Assembly: GCF_003258605.2 (NCBI RefSeq)
Contig: NZ_CP031264.1
Location: 2,046,001-2,110,000 of the forward strand
DNA from: Peterkaempfera bronchialis
Lineage (GTDB): Bacteria; Actinomycetota; Actinomycetes; Streptomycetales; Streptomycetaceae
Length of the DNA stretch: 64,000 bases
Direction: 5' to 3'
Position 1 is the stretch's first letter; every line of letters starts with the position of its first letter. The notes below the pieces were generated by a model. It had not been told where the DNA came from. It did no database searches and worked only from the letters and a program-made list of their open reading frames with translations. The position numbers and the translations under genes were made by a program. Shown piece after piece: positions 52,635-60,383 of the stretch.

Positions 52635-54272
52635 ATGCACGACAACGACCGCACCCTGCTGGTGACCGGCGCCACCGTGGCCGCCGCCGACGGCACCAGG
52701 GCCGAGGCACTGGCCGTACGCGGCGGCCGCGTCCTGCACGTCGGCAGCCGGGAGGACGCCCGCGCCGCCCTCGGCCGGGTCGACGAGGAGGTGGCTCTCG
52801 ACGGCGGCGTGGTCCACCCCGGCTTTGTGGACGCCCACTGCCATCCGGTGATGTACGGGCAGGCGCTGGCCTGGGTCGACGTCCGGCCGGAGCGGGTCCC
52901 GGACCTCGACACCCTGGTCCGGGTGCTCGCCGAGGCCGCCCGCGAGCTGCCCGCCGGGGTCCCGCTGCGCGCCTTCGGCTACGAGCACCGCCGGCTGGCC
53001 GAGCGCCGCCACCCCACCCGCCACGACCTGGACCGCGTCGCCCAGGACCGCGAGGTCTATGTGATGAACGCCTCCGGCCACGGCGGCGTCGTCAACTCCG
53101 CCTCGCTGCGGCTGCACGGCATCACCGCCGCCACCGCCGAGCCCGAGGGCGGCCGGATCGGCCGCTTCCCGGACGGCGAGCCCAACGGCGAGCTCTGGGA
53201 CGCCGCCTGCGACCTGATCACCGGCCCGGACGGCATCAAGATCGGCAACCATGGCCCCAACTTCCACCTCGACGAGCCGGAGGCGGTGCTCGCCGCCCAG
53301 CTGCGGCACGCCCAGGACGTCTTCCTCGCGGCCGGCGTCACCACCGTCGGCGACGCCCAGGCGTCCCGCCGCGAGATGGGGGCCTATCTGCGGCTGCGCG
53401 ACGCGGGCGAGCTGCGGATGCGGGTCTCGGCGTACCTCACCTCCGCCCTGCTGGACACCGCCCTGGACCTCGGCCTGGTCCGCGCCCTGGGCGACGACCT
53501 CTTCCGCGTCCAGGGGGTGAAGTTCTACGCCGACGGCACCCTCGGCGGCTGGACCGCCTACTTCCCCGAGGGGTACGCCGCCGACTGCTGCCACCACGGG
53601 CAGCTCTACCACACCGCCGAGGAGTACGCCGAGCTGGTCGCCCGCGCCCACCGCGCCGGGTTGCAGACCGCCACCCACGCCCAGTCCCCGCACGCCATCG
53701 GCATGGTGCTGGACGCCGTCGAGAAGGCCCAGGCCGACCTGGACCGCCCCGACGCCCGGCACCGCATCGAGCACTGCGGCCTCCCCACCGACGAGCAGGT
53801 CCACCGGATGGCCGCGCTCGGCGTGGTCCCCGTGATGCAGCCGCAGCACCACCTGCGCACCGGCGACGGCACCCTGGCCGCCGTCGGCGACCTCGGCCAC
53901 CGCTACAACCCGGCCGGGCGCTGCGCCGACGCCGGCGTCCCGGTGGTCTTCAGCTCGGACGCCCCGGTCGCCCCGCCCGCGCCGCTGGAGGCCGTGTACG
54001 CCGCCGCCACCCGCCGCACCGTGCTGGGCACCGAACTCGGCGACGCCTCGCTGCGGCTGCCGGTCGCGGCGGGGCTGCGCGCCCACACCGCCGACGCCGC
54101 CCGCGCCCTGCACCTGGAGCACTCCGTCGGCACCCTGGCCCCCGGCGCCTGGGCCGACTTCACCGTGCTCAGCGCCGACCCGGCGCAGACCCCCGCCGAG
54201 GAGCTGCGCTCCATCGCCGTCCGCGAGACCTGGGTGGGCGGACGCCGCGCCTGGGCCGCCGCCGGCCGCTGA
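52635..54272 (+). CDS. Amidohydrolase 3 family (YtcJ-like) hydrolase
   Basis: A 545-residue metal-dependent hydrolase of the urease-related superfamily. The metal-site motif HPGFVDAHCHP is at about residue 58, with VKFYADGTLGGWTA, the TATHAQ histidine, RIEHC and FSSDAP in the expected order. The length and DGTLGG motif point to the YtcJ-like group, whose substrates are mostly unknown. The ATG at 52635 was chosen over upstream codons in the promoter. It is 75 bases ahead of an MHS-type transporter, which probably imports its substrate. Confidence 0.88.
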   Translation: MHDNDRTLLVTGATVAAADGTRAEALAVRGGRVLHVGSREDARAALGRVDEEVALDGGVVHPGFVDAHCHPVMYGQALAWVDVRPERVPDLDTLVRVLAEAARELPAGVPLRAFGYEHRRLAERRHPTRHDLDRVAQDREVYVMNASGHGGVVNSASLRLHGITAATAEPEGGRIGRFPDGEPNGELWDAACDLITGPDGIKIGNHGPNFHLDEPEAVLAAQLRHAQDVFLAAGVTTVGDAQASRREMGAYLRLRDAGELRMRVSAYLTSALLDTALDLGLVRALGDDLFRVQGVKFYADGTLGGWTAYFPEGYAADCCHHGQLYHTAEEYAELVARAHRAGLQTATHAQSPHAIGMVLDAVEKAQADLDRPDARHRIEHCGLPTDEQVHRMAALGVVPVMQPQHHLRTGDGTLAAVGDLGHRYNPAGRCADAGVPVVFSSDAPVAPPAPLEAVYAAATRRTVLGTELGDASLRLPVAAGLRAHTADAARALHLEHSVGTLAPGAWADFTVLSADPAQTPAEELRSIAVRETWVGGRRAWAAAGR

Positions 54273-54347
54273 CCCGGCCGCTCCCCCTCCCCGAGCCTTC
54301 CCCCCAGCCCTCCCCCAGCCCGTCCCCCACCCTGCCCGGAGGCCCCC

Positions 54348-55685
54348 ATGGCGGAACCCAGCACCAGTGCTGCCAACCCGCGAAGAGCGGCGCTCGCCGC
54401 CCTCGTCGGCACCTCGATCGAGTGGTACGACTTCTACGCCTTCGCCACCGCCGCGGCGATCGTCTTCAATGACGTCTTCTTCCCGGCGGACATGCCCCCG
54501 CTGCTGCGCACCCTCTCCTCGTTCGGCACCTTCGCGGTCGGCTTTCTGCTCCGGCCGCTCGGCGGCATCGTCTTCGGCCACATCGGCGACCGGATCGGCC
54601 GCAAGAAGACCCTGGTCACCACGTTGCTGATGATGGGCGTCGCGTCCTTCTGCATCGGCCTGCTGCCCACCTATGCGCAGATCGGCGCCTGGGCACCCGC
54701 GCTGCTGATCGTGCTGCGGCTGGTCCAGGGGATCGCGATCGGCGGCGAGTGGGGCGGCGCGGTACTGGTGGCGGTGGAGAGCGCCCCCAAGGGCAAGGCC
54801 ACCTTCTTCGGCTCCTTCGCCCAGCTCGGCTCCTCGGTCGGCGCGCTGCTCTCCACCGGCGCCTTCAGCCTGATGAACCTCTTCGGCAGCAGCGCCTTCC
54901 ACAGCTGGGGCTGGCGGGTGCCCTTCCTGCTGTCGGCGGTGCTGGTGATCGTCGGCCTGGTGATCCGGCTGCGGCTGGAGGAGTCCCCGGCCATGGCGGA
55001 GATCCAGGAGCAGCGGACCACCGACGACCGGCTGCCGATCGTGGAGGTGCTCCAGAAGGACTGGCGCACCGTGCTGCTGGGCGTCTTCGGCCTGGCCACC
55101 GCGACCGGGGGCTACTACCTGGTCACCAGCTATCTGCTGGCCTACGCCGACGACCATGTCCATATCTCGCAGTCGATGCTGCTCAACGGCCTCACCCTGG
55201 CCGCCTTCGTGGAGCTGCTGGTCACCCCCTGGCTCTCCTGGCTCGGCGACCGGATCGGCGCCCACACGGTGGTGATCGCCGGGCTCGCGGGCGTGGTGGT
55301 GCTGGCGGTGCCGCAGTTCCTGGCCCTGCACACCCGTAGCACCCTGCTGATCTGGGGCGCGATGGTCGCCATGCGGTTCACCATGTCGGCGCTGTACGGG
55401 CCGATGGCGGCGATCCTGGCCGAGGGGTTCGACGCCCGGGTCCGCTACACCGGCATCTCGCTCTCGTACCAGGTGTGCAACCTGGTCTTCGGCGGGTTCT
55501 CCCCGCTCATCGCCGCCTCGCTGTCGGCGGCGGCGGGCGGTAGCTACTGGCCGGTGGCGGCCATGCTGATGGCGGTCTCGGCGGTCGGCATCCTCTCCAT
55601 CTCCCGGCTGCGCGCCCGCCGGGAGGCCGCACTGGCAGCCGACAGCGGCCGGGTGGGCGGCGACCGGGTTCCGGCGGCCGTCTGA
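54348..55685 (+). CDS. MFS transporter, metabolite:H+ symporter (MHS) family
   Basis: A 445-residue carrier with 12 membrane helices. The family hallmark TSIEWYDFYAFATAAAIVF is at the start. The MFS loop 2-3 motif is GHIGDRIGRKKTLV, and RLVQGIAIGGEWGGAVLVAVESAP in helix 4-5 is typical of the shikimate, proline/betaine and citrate carriers. It forms a unit with the amidohydrolase and ends in a strong terminator. The substrate is probably an organic acid or amide. Confidence 0.92.
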   Translation: MAEPSTSAANPRRAALAALVGTSIEWYDFYAFATAAAIVFNDVFFPADMPPLLRTLSSFGTFAVGFLLRPLGGIVFGHIGDRIGRKKTLVTTLLMMGVASFCIGLLPTYAQIGAWAPALLIVLRLVQGIAIGGEWGGAVLVAVESAPKGKATFFGSFAQLGSSVGALLSTGAFSLMNLFGSSAFHSWGWRVPFLLSAVLVIVGLVIRLRLEESPAMAEIQEQRTTDDRLPIVEVLQKDWRTVLLGVFGLATATGGYYLVTSYLLAYADDHVHISQSMLLNGLTLAAFVELLVTPWLSWLGDRIGAHTVVIAGLAGVVVLAVPQFLALHTRSTLLIWGAMVAMRFTMSALYGPMAAILAEGFDARVRYTGISLSYQVCNLVFGGFSPLIAASLSAAAGGSYWPVAAMLMAVSAVGILSISRLRARREAALAADSGRVGGDRVPAAV

Positions 55686-55704
55686 CCGCCGCGCGCCACG
55701 CCTC

Positions 55705-55744
55705 CGGTCCGGGGCGCCCTCCACCCGGAGGGCGCCCCGGACCG
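55705..55744. terminator. Bidirectional terminator, MHS transporter / Lrp gene
   Basis: A perfect 18-bp stem (55705-55722 with 55727-55744) with a 4-base loop, 19 bases after the transporter stop and 39 from the convergent Lrp stop. Confidence 0.9.
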
Positions 55745-55783
55745 CGTCCGGCCCCCGGCGGCCCGGCGGCCCGGTGACCCGGT

Positions 55784-56236
55784 TCAGTCGACCGGGAGGC
55801 CGGACGGGTCCTTGATCCGCTTCATGATCATCTGCGAGTTGACCTCATGGACCCCGGGCAGCGCCGTCAACCGCTCGATCCAGAACCGCTCGAAGGCGTC
55901 GCTGTCCGCCACCGCGATCCGCAGCAGGCAGCCCGGCGCCCCGTACAGCCGGTAGGCCTCGACCACCTCCGGGATGGTCGCCACCTCCGCCTCGAACGCC
56001 TCCACCGCCTCGCGGTCGCGCCGCACCTCCACGGTGACGAAGACCTCGAACCCCCGGCCCACCGACGCCGGGTCCACCTCGGCGCGGTAGCCCTGGATCA
56101 CCCCGTCCTCCTCCAGCCGGCGGACCCGCCGCAGGCACGGCGAGGGCGACAGGCCCACCCGCCGGGCGAGGTCATGGTTGCTCAGCCGGCCGTCGGCCTG
56201 GAGCTCGCGCAAGATTCTTCTGTCGATCGCGTCCAC
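55784..56236 (-). CDS. Lrp/AsnC family regulator (single unit)
   Basis: A 150-residue regulator of classical size: helix-turn-helix (AIDRRILRELQADGRLSNHDLARRVGLSPSPC, residues 3-35) and a RAM effector domain. SPSPCLRRVRRLEEDGVI matches E. coli Lrp closely. The GTG at 56236 was chosen because AAGGA precedes it and the family begins there; the ATG at 56284 would overlap the divergent promoter. It is divergent from the asparaginase gene with only 83 bases between, so it very likely controls it, perhaps sensing asparagine, aspartate or leucine. Confidence 0.9.
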   Translation of the reverse strand: MDAIDRRILRELQADGRLSNHDLARRVGLSPSPCLRRVRRLEEDGVIQGYRAEVDPASVGRGFEVFVTVEVRRDREAVEAFEAEVATIPEVVEAYRLYGAPGCLLRIAVADSDAFERFWIERLTALPGVHEVNSQMIMKRIKDPSGLPVD

Positions 56237-56295
56237 AGCGCATCCTTCTGCCGCCCAACGGCCCAAGAGCGGCCGCATGGGCAATCATGTGCCGC

Positions 56296-56312
56296 AATAA
56301 TCCGGATATTCT
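56296..56312 (+). promoter_or_regulatory. Palindrome and -10 before the asparaginase gene
   Basis: AATAATCCGGATATT at 56296-56310 is a near-perfect AT-rich palindrome, as Lrp proteins prefer. A TATTCT -10 element overlaps it at 56307-56312, so transcription would start at about 56318-56320, on or next to the GTG at 56320. This predicts a leaderless message. Outer arms GGGCAA and TTGCCC extend the symmetry. Confidence 0.55.
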
Positions 56313-56319
56313 TGCCCAT

Positions 56320-57345
56320 GTGGAACAGAAGCACCAGCGGAACGTCGTCGTGGTCAGCACCGGCGGCACCATCGCCAGCCGGTGGCAGGGCACCGGATAC
56401 GCCGCCGAAGCCCCCGGAGAGGAAGTCCTCTCGGCCGCCCCGGTACCGGACGGCGTCACCGTCCGGGTGGTGGACCTCTTCACCGTCAACAGCCCCCGGC
56501 TGACCACCGCCCACCAACTGGCCGTGGTGCACGCGGTACGGGAGGTGCTGACCGACCCCGCCGTCGACGGGGTGGTGGTCACCCATGGCACCGACACCCT
56601 GGAGGAGACCGCCTTCCTGCTGGACCTCTACCACCGCGACCCGCGCCCGGTCGTGCTGACCGGCGCGCAGCGCCCGCTGGACGACCCCGACGGCGACGCG
56701 CCGGGCAACCTCTACGACGCACTGCTCACCGCCTCGCTGGCGCACGGCGCCGGGGTGCTGGTGGTCTTCGACGGGCTGGTGCACGCCGCCCGGGGCACCG
56801 TGAAGACGCACACCCTGGCGGCCGACGCCTTCGCCGACCCCTCCGGCGCACCGCTGGGCAAGGTCGGCTTCGGTACGGTCACCCCGCTGCCGCGGGCACC
56901 GCGCCGGGAGGGCCTGCGCCTTCCCGACGCCGACGCCGCCACGCCTCGGGTGGACATGGTGATGCACCACTGCGACGCCGACCCGCTGCTCTTCGACGCC
57001 GCGGTGGCGGCGGGCGCGCGGGGCGTGGTGCTGGTGGCCACGGGCGCGGGCAACGCCACCCCGGAGTTCACCGAGGCGGTGGCGCGCGCGGTACGGGCGG
57101 GGGTGCTGGTGGCGGTCACCACCCGGGTTCCGGCCGGCCCGGTCACCCCGATCTACACCAACGGCGGAGCGGTCGACCTGGCCGCCGCCGGGGCCGTGCT
57201 CACCGGGACGCTGCGGGCCGGTCAGGCGCGGATCGCGGTGGTCGCCGCGCTGCTCTCGGCGGACGGCCCGGAGGAGCGTACGGCGCTGCTGCGCGGCATC
57301 GTCGAGACCCCGGCGGCCGCACGGCCCGGCCCGGACGTGGGCTGA
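56320..57345 (+). CDS. L-asparaginase
   Basis: A 341-residue enzyme (352 from an upstream ATG at 56287) that hydrolyses asparagine to aspartate and ammonia. The two catalytic threonines are in VVVSTGGTIAS near the start and in VVTHGTDTLEETAF near residue 88. LTGAQRPLDDPDGDAPGNLYDA is the usual following block. There is no signal peptide, so it acts in the cytoplasm. The GTG at 56320 was chosen because the promoter and palindrome occupy 56296-56312. Divergent from a single-unit Lrp gene that probably regulates it. Confidence 0.9.
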   Translation: MEQKHQRNVVVVSTGGTIASRWQGTGYAAEAPGEEVLSAAPVPDGVTVRVVDLFTVNSPRLTTAHQLAVVHAVREVLTDPAVDGVVVTHGTDTLEETAFLLDLYHRDPRPVVLTGAQRPLDDPDGDAPGNLYDALLTASLAHGAGVLVVFDGLVHAARGTVKTHTLAADAFADPSGAPLGKVGFGTVTPLPRAPRREGLRLPDADAATPRVDMVMHHCDADPLLFDAAVAAGARGVVLVATGAGNATPEFTEAVARAVRAGVLVAVTTRVPAGPVTPIYTNGGAVDLAAAGAVLTGTLRAGQARIAVVAALLSADGPEERTALLRGIVETPAAARPGPDVG

Positions 57346-57399
57346 CCCCGGGCATGGCTCAGCGCCGCCGGGCGGACCCGGCGGCGCTCGGCGGTCGCG

Positions 57400-57630
57400 T
57401 CAGGACTTCTTCTTGCCGGTGATCGAGGGCAGCATGACCAGACCGGCGATGACCAGGAAGGCCACGATCGGGATGACCACGTACAGGCCGACGGTCTCGC
57501 CCACGCTCAGGCCGCCGCCCGGCTCGTCGCCGTCGTCCCGGATCAGGGCGAAGGCGGGGGACGACATCAGCATCATCAGCGTGGCGACGGCCGAGACCGC
57601 ACCGGCACGCAGGGCATTCCTCTTGTCCAC
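57400..57630 (-). CDS. Small exported or membrane protein
   Basis: A 76-residue protein from a GTG at 57630. An N-terminal signal-like segment (RNALRAGAVSAVATLMMLMSSPAFA, residues 4-28) is followed by an acidic linker (DDGDEPGGG), one membrane helix (about 48-68, LYVVIPIVAFLVIAGLVML) and a KKKS end. It is 57 bases after malQ on the same strand and may be co-transcribed. The composition is that of a real small envelope protein; no function is known to me. Confidence 0.68.
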   Translation of the reverse strand: MDKRNALRAGAVSAVATLMMLMSSPAFALIRDDGDEPGGGLSVGETVGLYVVIPIVAFLVIAGLVMLPSITGKKKS

Positions 57631-57687
57631 GTCCCCTACGGTAGCTCGCCCGGCCCCGGAGCCGTGCGCCGGGGTGTCCGCTGCGCC

Positions 57688-59886
57688 TCAGCGTCGCGCC
57701 GCCCGATCGAGGCCGGCCAGCACCGCCGCCAGCTCCGCCGTACGGGGTGCGGCGGCCAGCTGCTCCAGGGAGGCGGGGTGCCCGGCGGCGTCCGCGACCG
57801 GCAGCCGCCAGTTGGGGTACTGGTCCCAGGTGCCCGGCAGATTCTGCGGACGCGGGTCGCCGAGGGTGTCCGGCAGCCAGACCCCCACCAGCCGGGCCGG
57901 GGTGCGCAGCAGATAGCGGTGGAGCGCCGCGACGGCCTCCGGAAGATGCGGTCCCCGGTCGGGCGTGTCCTCGTCGGCGGCCGGGCCCTCCCCGTACGGC
58001 GGGACCGACAGCAGCCCCTCGCGGGCCAGCTCGCCCAGCCACTCCTCGCGCTCCTCGTCGTCCTCGGCCTGCTCCTCCTCCAGCGGCCGGGCCAGCAGGC
58101 CCAGGCGGTGGCGCAGCTCCACATGCTCGCCCGACAGCCGGGCGGCGGTGCTCGGCAGGTCATGGGTGGTGAGGGTGGCCAGGCACAGCTCCCGCCAGCG
58201 CTCCGGCGGCAGCGGGCCACCGGAGCCGTCCGGGCCGTAGTCGCGCTCGAACCAGAGCACCGAGGTCCCCAGGATGCCGCGCTCGGCCAGCTCCTCCCGG
58301 ACGCCCGGCTCCACGGTGCCCAGGTCCTCGCCGATGACGGAGGCGCCCGCCCGGTGCGCCTCCAGGGCGAGCACGCCGAGCATCGCCTCCTGGTCGTAGC
58401 GGACATAGGTGCCCTGGGTCGGCGGCAGGCCCTCGGGCACCCACCAGAGCCGGAAGAGGCCCATCACATGGTCGATGCGCAGCGCCCCGGCGTGCCGCAG
58501 CGCGCCGCGCAGCAGGTCGGCGAAGGGGGCGTAGCCGGACTCGGCCAGGGCGTCCGGGCGCCACGGCGGCAGCCCCCAGTCCTGGCCGTGGGCGTTGAAG
58601 GCGTCCGGCGGGGCCCCGACCGAGATGCCCTCGGCCAGGAACCGCTGGAGGGCCCAGGCGTCGGCGCCGTCCGGGTGGGCGCCCACGGCCAGGTCGTGCA
58701 CCAGGCCCACCGGCATGCCCGCCCCGGTGGCCGCCGCCTGCGCGGCGGCCAGCTGGTCGTCCACCACCCAGCAGAGCCAGCGGTGGAACTCCACCGCCTC
58801 GGCGTGGTCCTCGCGGGCCCGGACCACGGCGGGCCCGGCCGGGTCGCGCAGCTCCTCGGGCCAGCGCCGCCAGTTGCCGCCGTGCAGCTCGGCGAGGGCG
58901 CACCAGGTGGCGTAGTCCTCCAGCCGGGCGCCCTCGCGGGCCAGGAAGGCGCGGTAGGCGGCCTCCCGGCCGACGCTGCGCGGGATGCGGTGGACCAGTT
59001 CCAGCGCCTCGCGCTTGAGCACCCAGGTGGCGTCGCGGTCGATCAGGCCCTCCTGGACCAGGACGCCGGTGCGCAGCGCGGCGCCCCGGGCGGCCAGCCG
59101 GTCGGCCTGCTGCCGGGCCTCGGGCGGCAGATAGGCGTACTCGGGCACCGCCTCCACCCGGATGTGCACCGGGTCGGCGAACCGCCGTGAGGAGGGGCGG
59201 TAGGGAGAGGGGTCGGAGGGGGTGCCGGGCAGCGCCGCGTGCAGCGGGTTGACCTGGACGAACCCGGCCCCGAGGGCATGCCCGGACCACTGCGCCAGAT
59301 CGGCCAGGTCGGCCAGGTCGCCCATGCCCCAGGAGCGCTGCGAGAGCACCGAGTAGAGCTGCACCAGGAAGCCCCAGCTGCGGCCCGGCGGCAGGGCGAG
59401 CCGCGCGGGGGCGACGACCAGCGGGACGGCGGCCGTACGGTCGGGCAGCCGGGCGTGCAGGGTGTGCCGTCCCAGCGGCAGGTCGGGCGGGAGCACCCGG
59501 GCATGGGTGCCGCTGCTGGCCGCCACCGGCCGGGCGCCGCCCTGCTCCAGCTCCACCCACAGCTCGGCGCCGGCCGGTACCGCGACCGCCACCGGGCGGC
59601 CCGCCCGGGCGACCACGCACGGTGGCAGCAGCCGGGCTGCCGCGCCGTGCCGGTGCCGTTCCAGCGCGGCGCGTACGGCCTGCGGGGTGGCGGCGTCCAC
59701 GCCGAGCGCGGCGAGCACCGCGACCAGGGTCTCCTCGGAGACGGCGACCCGGCCGCCGCCGGGGTCGTAGGAGGTGTCCACGCCGTGTGCCCGGGCCAGT
59801 TCGGCGAGGCCCTCCGGGAACGGCTGGGCGTCCGGCTGGTGCGTACGGTCGTCGGGCGCTGCGGCACTGTCGAGGGATGCGGCCAA
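57688..59886 (-). CDS. malQ: 4-alpha-glucanotransferase (amylomaltase, GH77)
   Basis: A 732-residue enzyme that transfers alpha-1,4-glucan chains during maltodextrin and glycogen use. An actinobacterial N-terminal extension (about residues 1-140) precedes the catalytic barrel. Motifs include the nucleophile Asp in LRIDHVMGLFRLWWVPEG, the acid Glu in VIGEDLGTV, and TLTTHDLPSTAA. WGMGDLADLADLAQWS is the usual entry to the barrel. The TTG at 59886 was chosen because GGAGGAG lies just upstream. The length fits actinobacterial MalQ. Confidence 0.93.
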   Translation of the reverse strand: MAASLDSAAAPDDRTHQPDAQPFPEGLAELARAHGVDTSYDPGGGRVAVSEETLVAVLAALGVDAATPQAVRAALERHRHGAAARLLPPCVVARAGRPVAVAVPAGAELWVELEQGGARPVAASSGTHARVLPPDLPLGRHTLHARLPDRTAAVPLVVAPARLALPPGRSWGFLVQLYSVLSQRSWGMGDLADLADLAQWSGHALGAGFVQVNPLHAALPGTPSDPSPYRPSSRRFADPVHIRVEAVPEYAYLPPEARQQADRLAARGAALRTGVLVQEGLIDRDATWVLKREALELVHRIPRSVGREAAYRAFLAREGARLEDYATWCALAELHGGNWRRWPEELRDPAGPAVVRAREDHAEAVEFHRWLCWVVDDQLAAAQAAATGAGMPVGLVHDLAVGAHPDGADAWALQRFLAEGISVGAPPDAFNAHGQDWGLPPWRPDALAESGYAPFADLLRGALRHAGALRIDHVMGLFRLWWVPEGLPPTQGTYVRYDQEAMLGVLALEAHRAGASVIGEDLGTVEPGVREELAERGILGTSVLWFERDYGPDGSGGPLPPERWRELCLATLTTHDLPSTAARLSGEHVELRHRLGLLARPLEEEQAEDDEEREEWLGELAREGLLSVPPYGEGPAADEDTPDRGPHLPEAVAALHRYLLRTPARLVGVWLPDTLGDPRPQNLPGTWDQYPNWRLPVADAAGHPASLEQLAAAPRTAELAAVLAGLDRAARR

Positions 59887-60027
59887 CGTCGGGCTCCTCC
59901 GGGGTCGGCGACGCCGTACGGGAACGGGTGACGGGAAGACACCTACCCCGCCTGACCTCGCCCGGCACTCCGGCACGCCCCGCCGCCCCCGCTTCTTCCC
60001 CGCTCGGGTCAACGGCCGCCCCGGGGC

Positions 60028-60185
60028 CGGGCCAACCGCCGAGCCAGGATCCGGGCCAACGGTCAAGCCGGAGGCCGCGCCGGAGGTCGGACCAGGAGTC
60101 GGGCCAACCACCAAGCCGGAGGCCAGGCCAAAGGCCGGGCCAACCGCCCAGCCGGAGGCCAGCCCAGAGGCCGAGCCCACCGCCG
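60028..60185. repeat. Degenerate 36-bp repeats between malQ and GH84 genes
   Basis: The 497-base gap from 59887 to 60383 has no secure gene. Its middle holds imperfect repeats built on GGCCAACC...AGCCGGAGGCC; two adjacent units are exactly 36 bases apart (60102 and 60138), with weaker ones before them at 60030 and 60054. The plus frame reads as Gly-Pro-Thr...Lys-Pro-Glu-like low complexity and the minus frame as Gly-Leu-Ala-Ser, but neither has a good start. The right end of the gap (60230-60310) is AT-richer and must hold the GH84 promoter; TATGCT at 60298-60303 is a possible -10. Confidence 0.6.
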
Positions 60186-60383
60186 GATCGAGGTCGGCGT
60201 GCCGTCGGCATCACATGACAATCCCTCATAAATCCGGCATAGGTGTCGGGGACGTTGACACCCCTGCCGTCCGAATGGTGGGCTCTTGGCGAATCCGTAT
60301 GCTGCACCGGGTGGCCCACAAGGCCGCCTGGCCTGCCGTGCGCGGATCGCCGGCCGCTGGACGACCCGCTGCGAGGAGGACCC

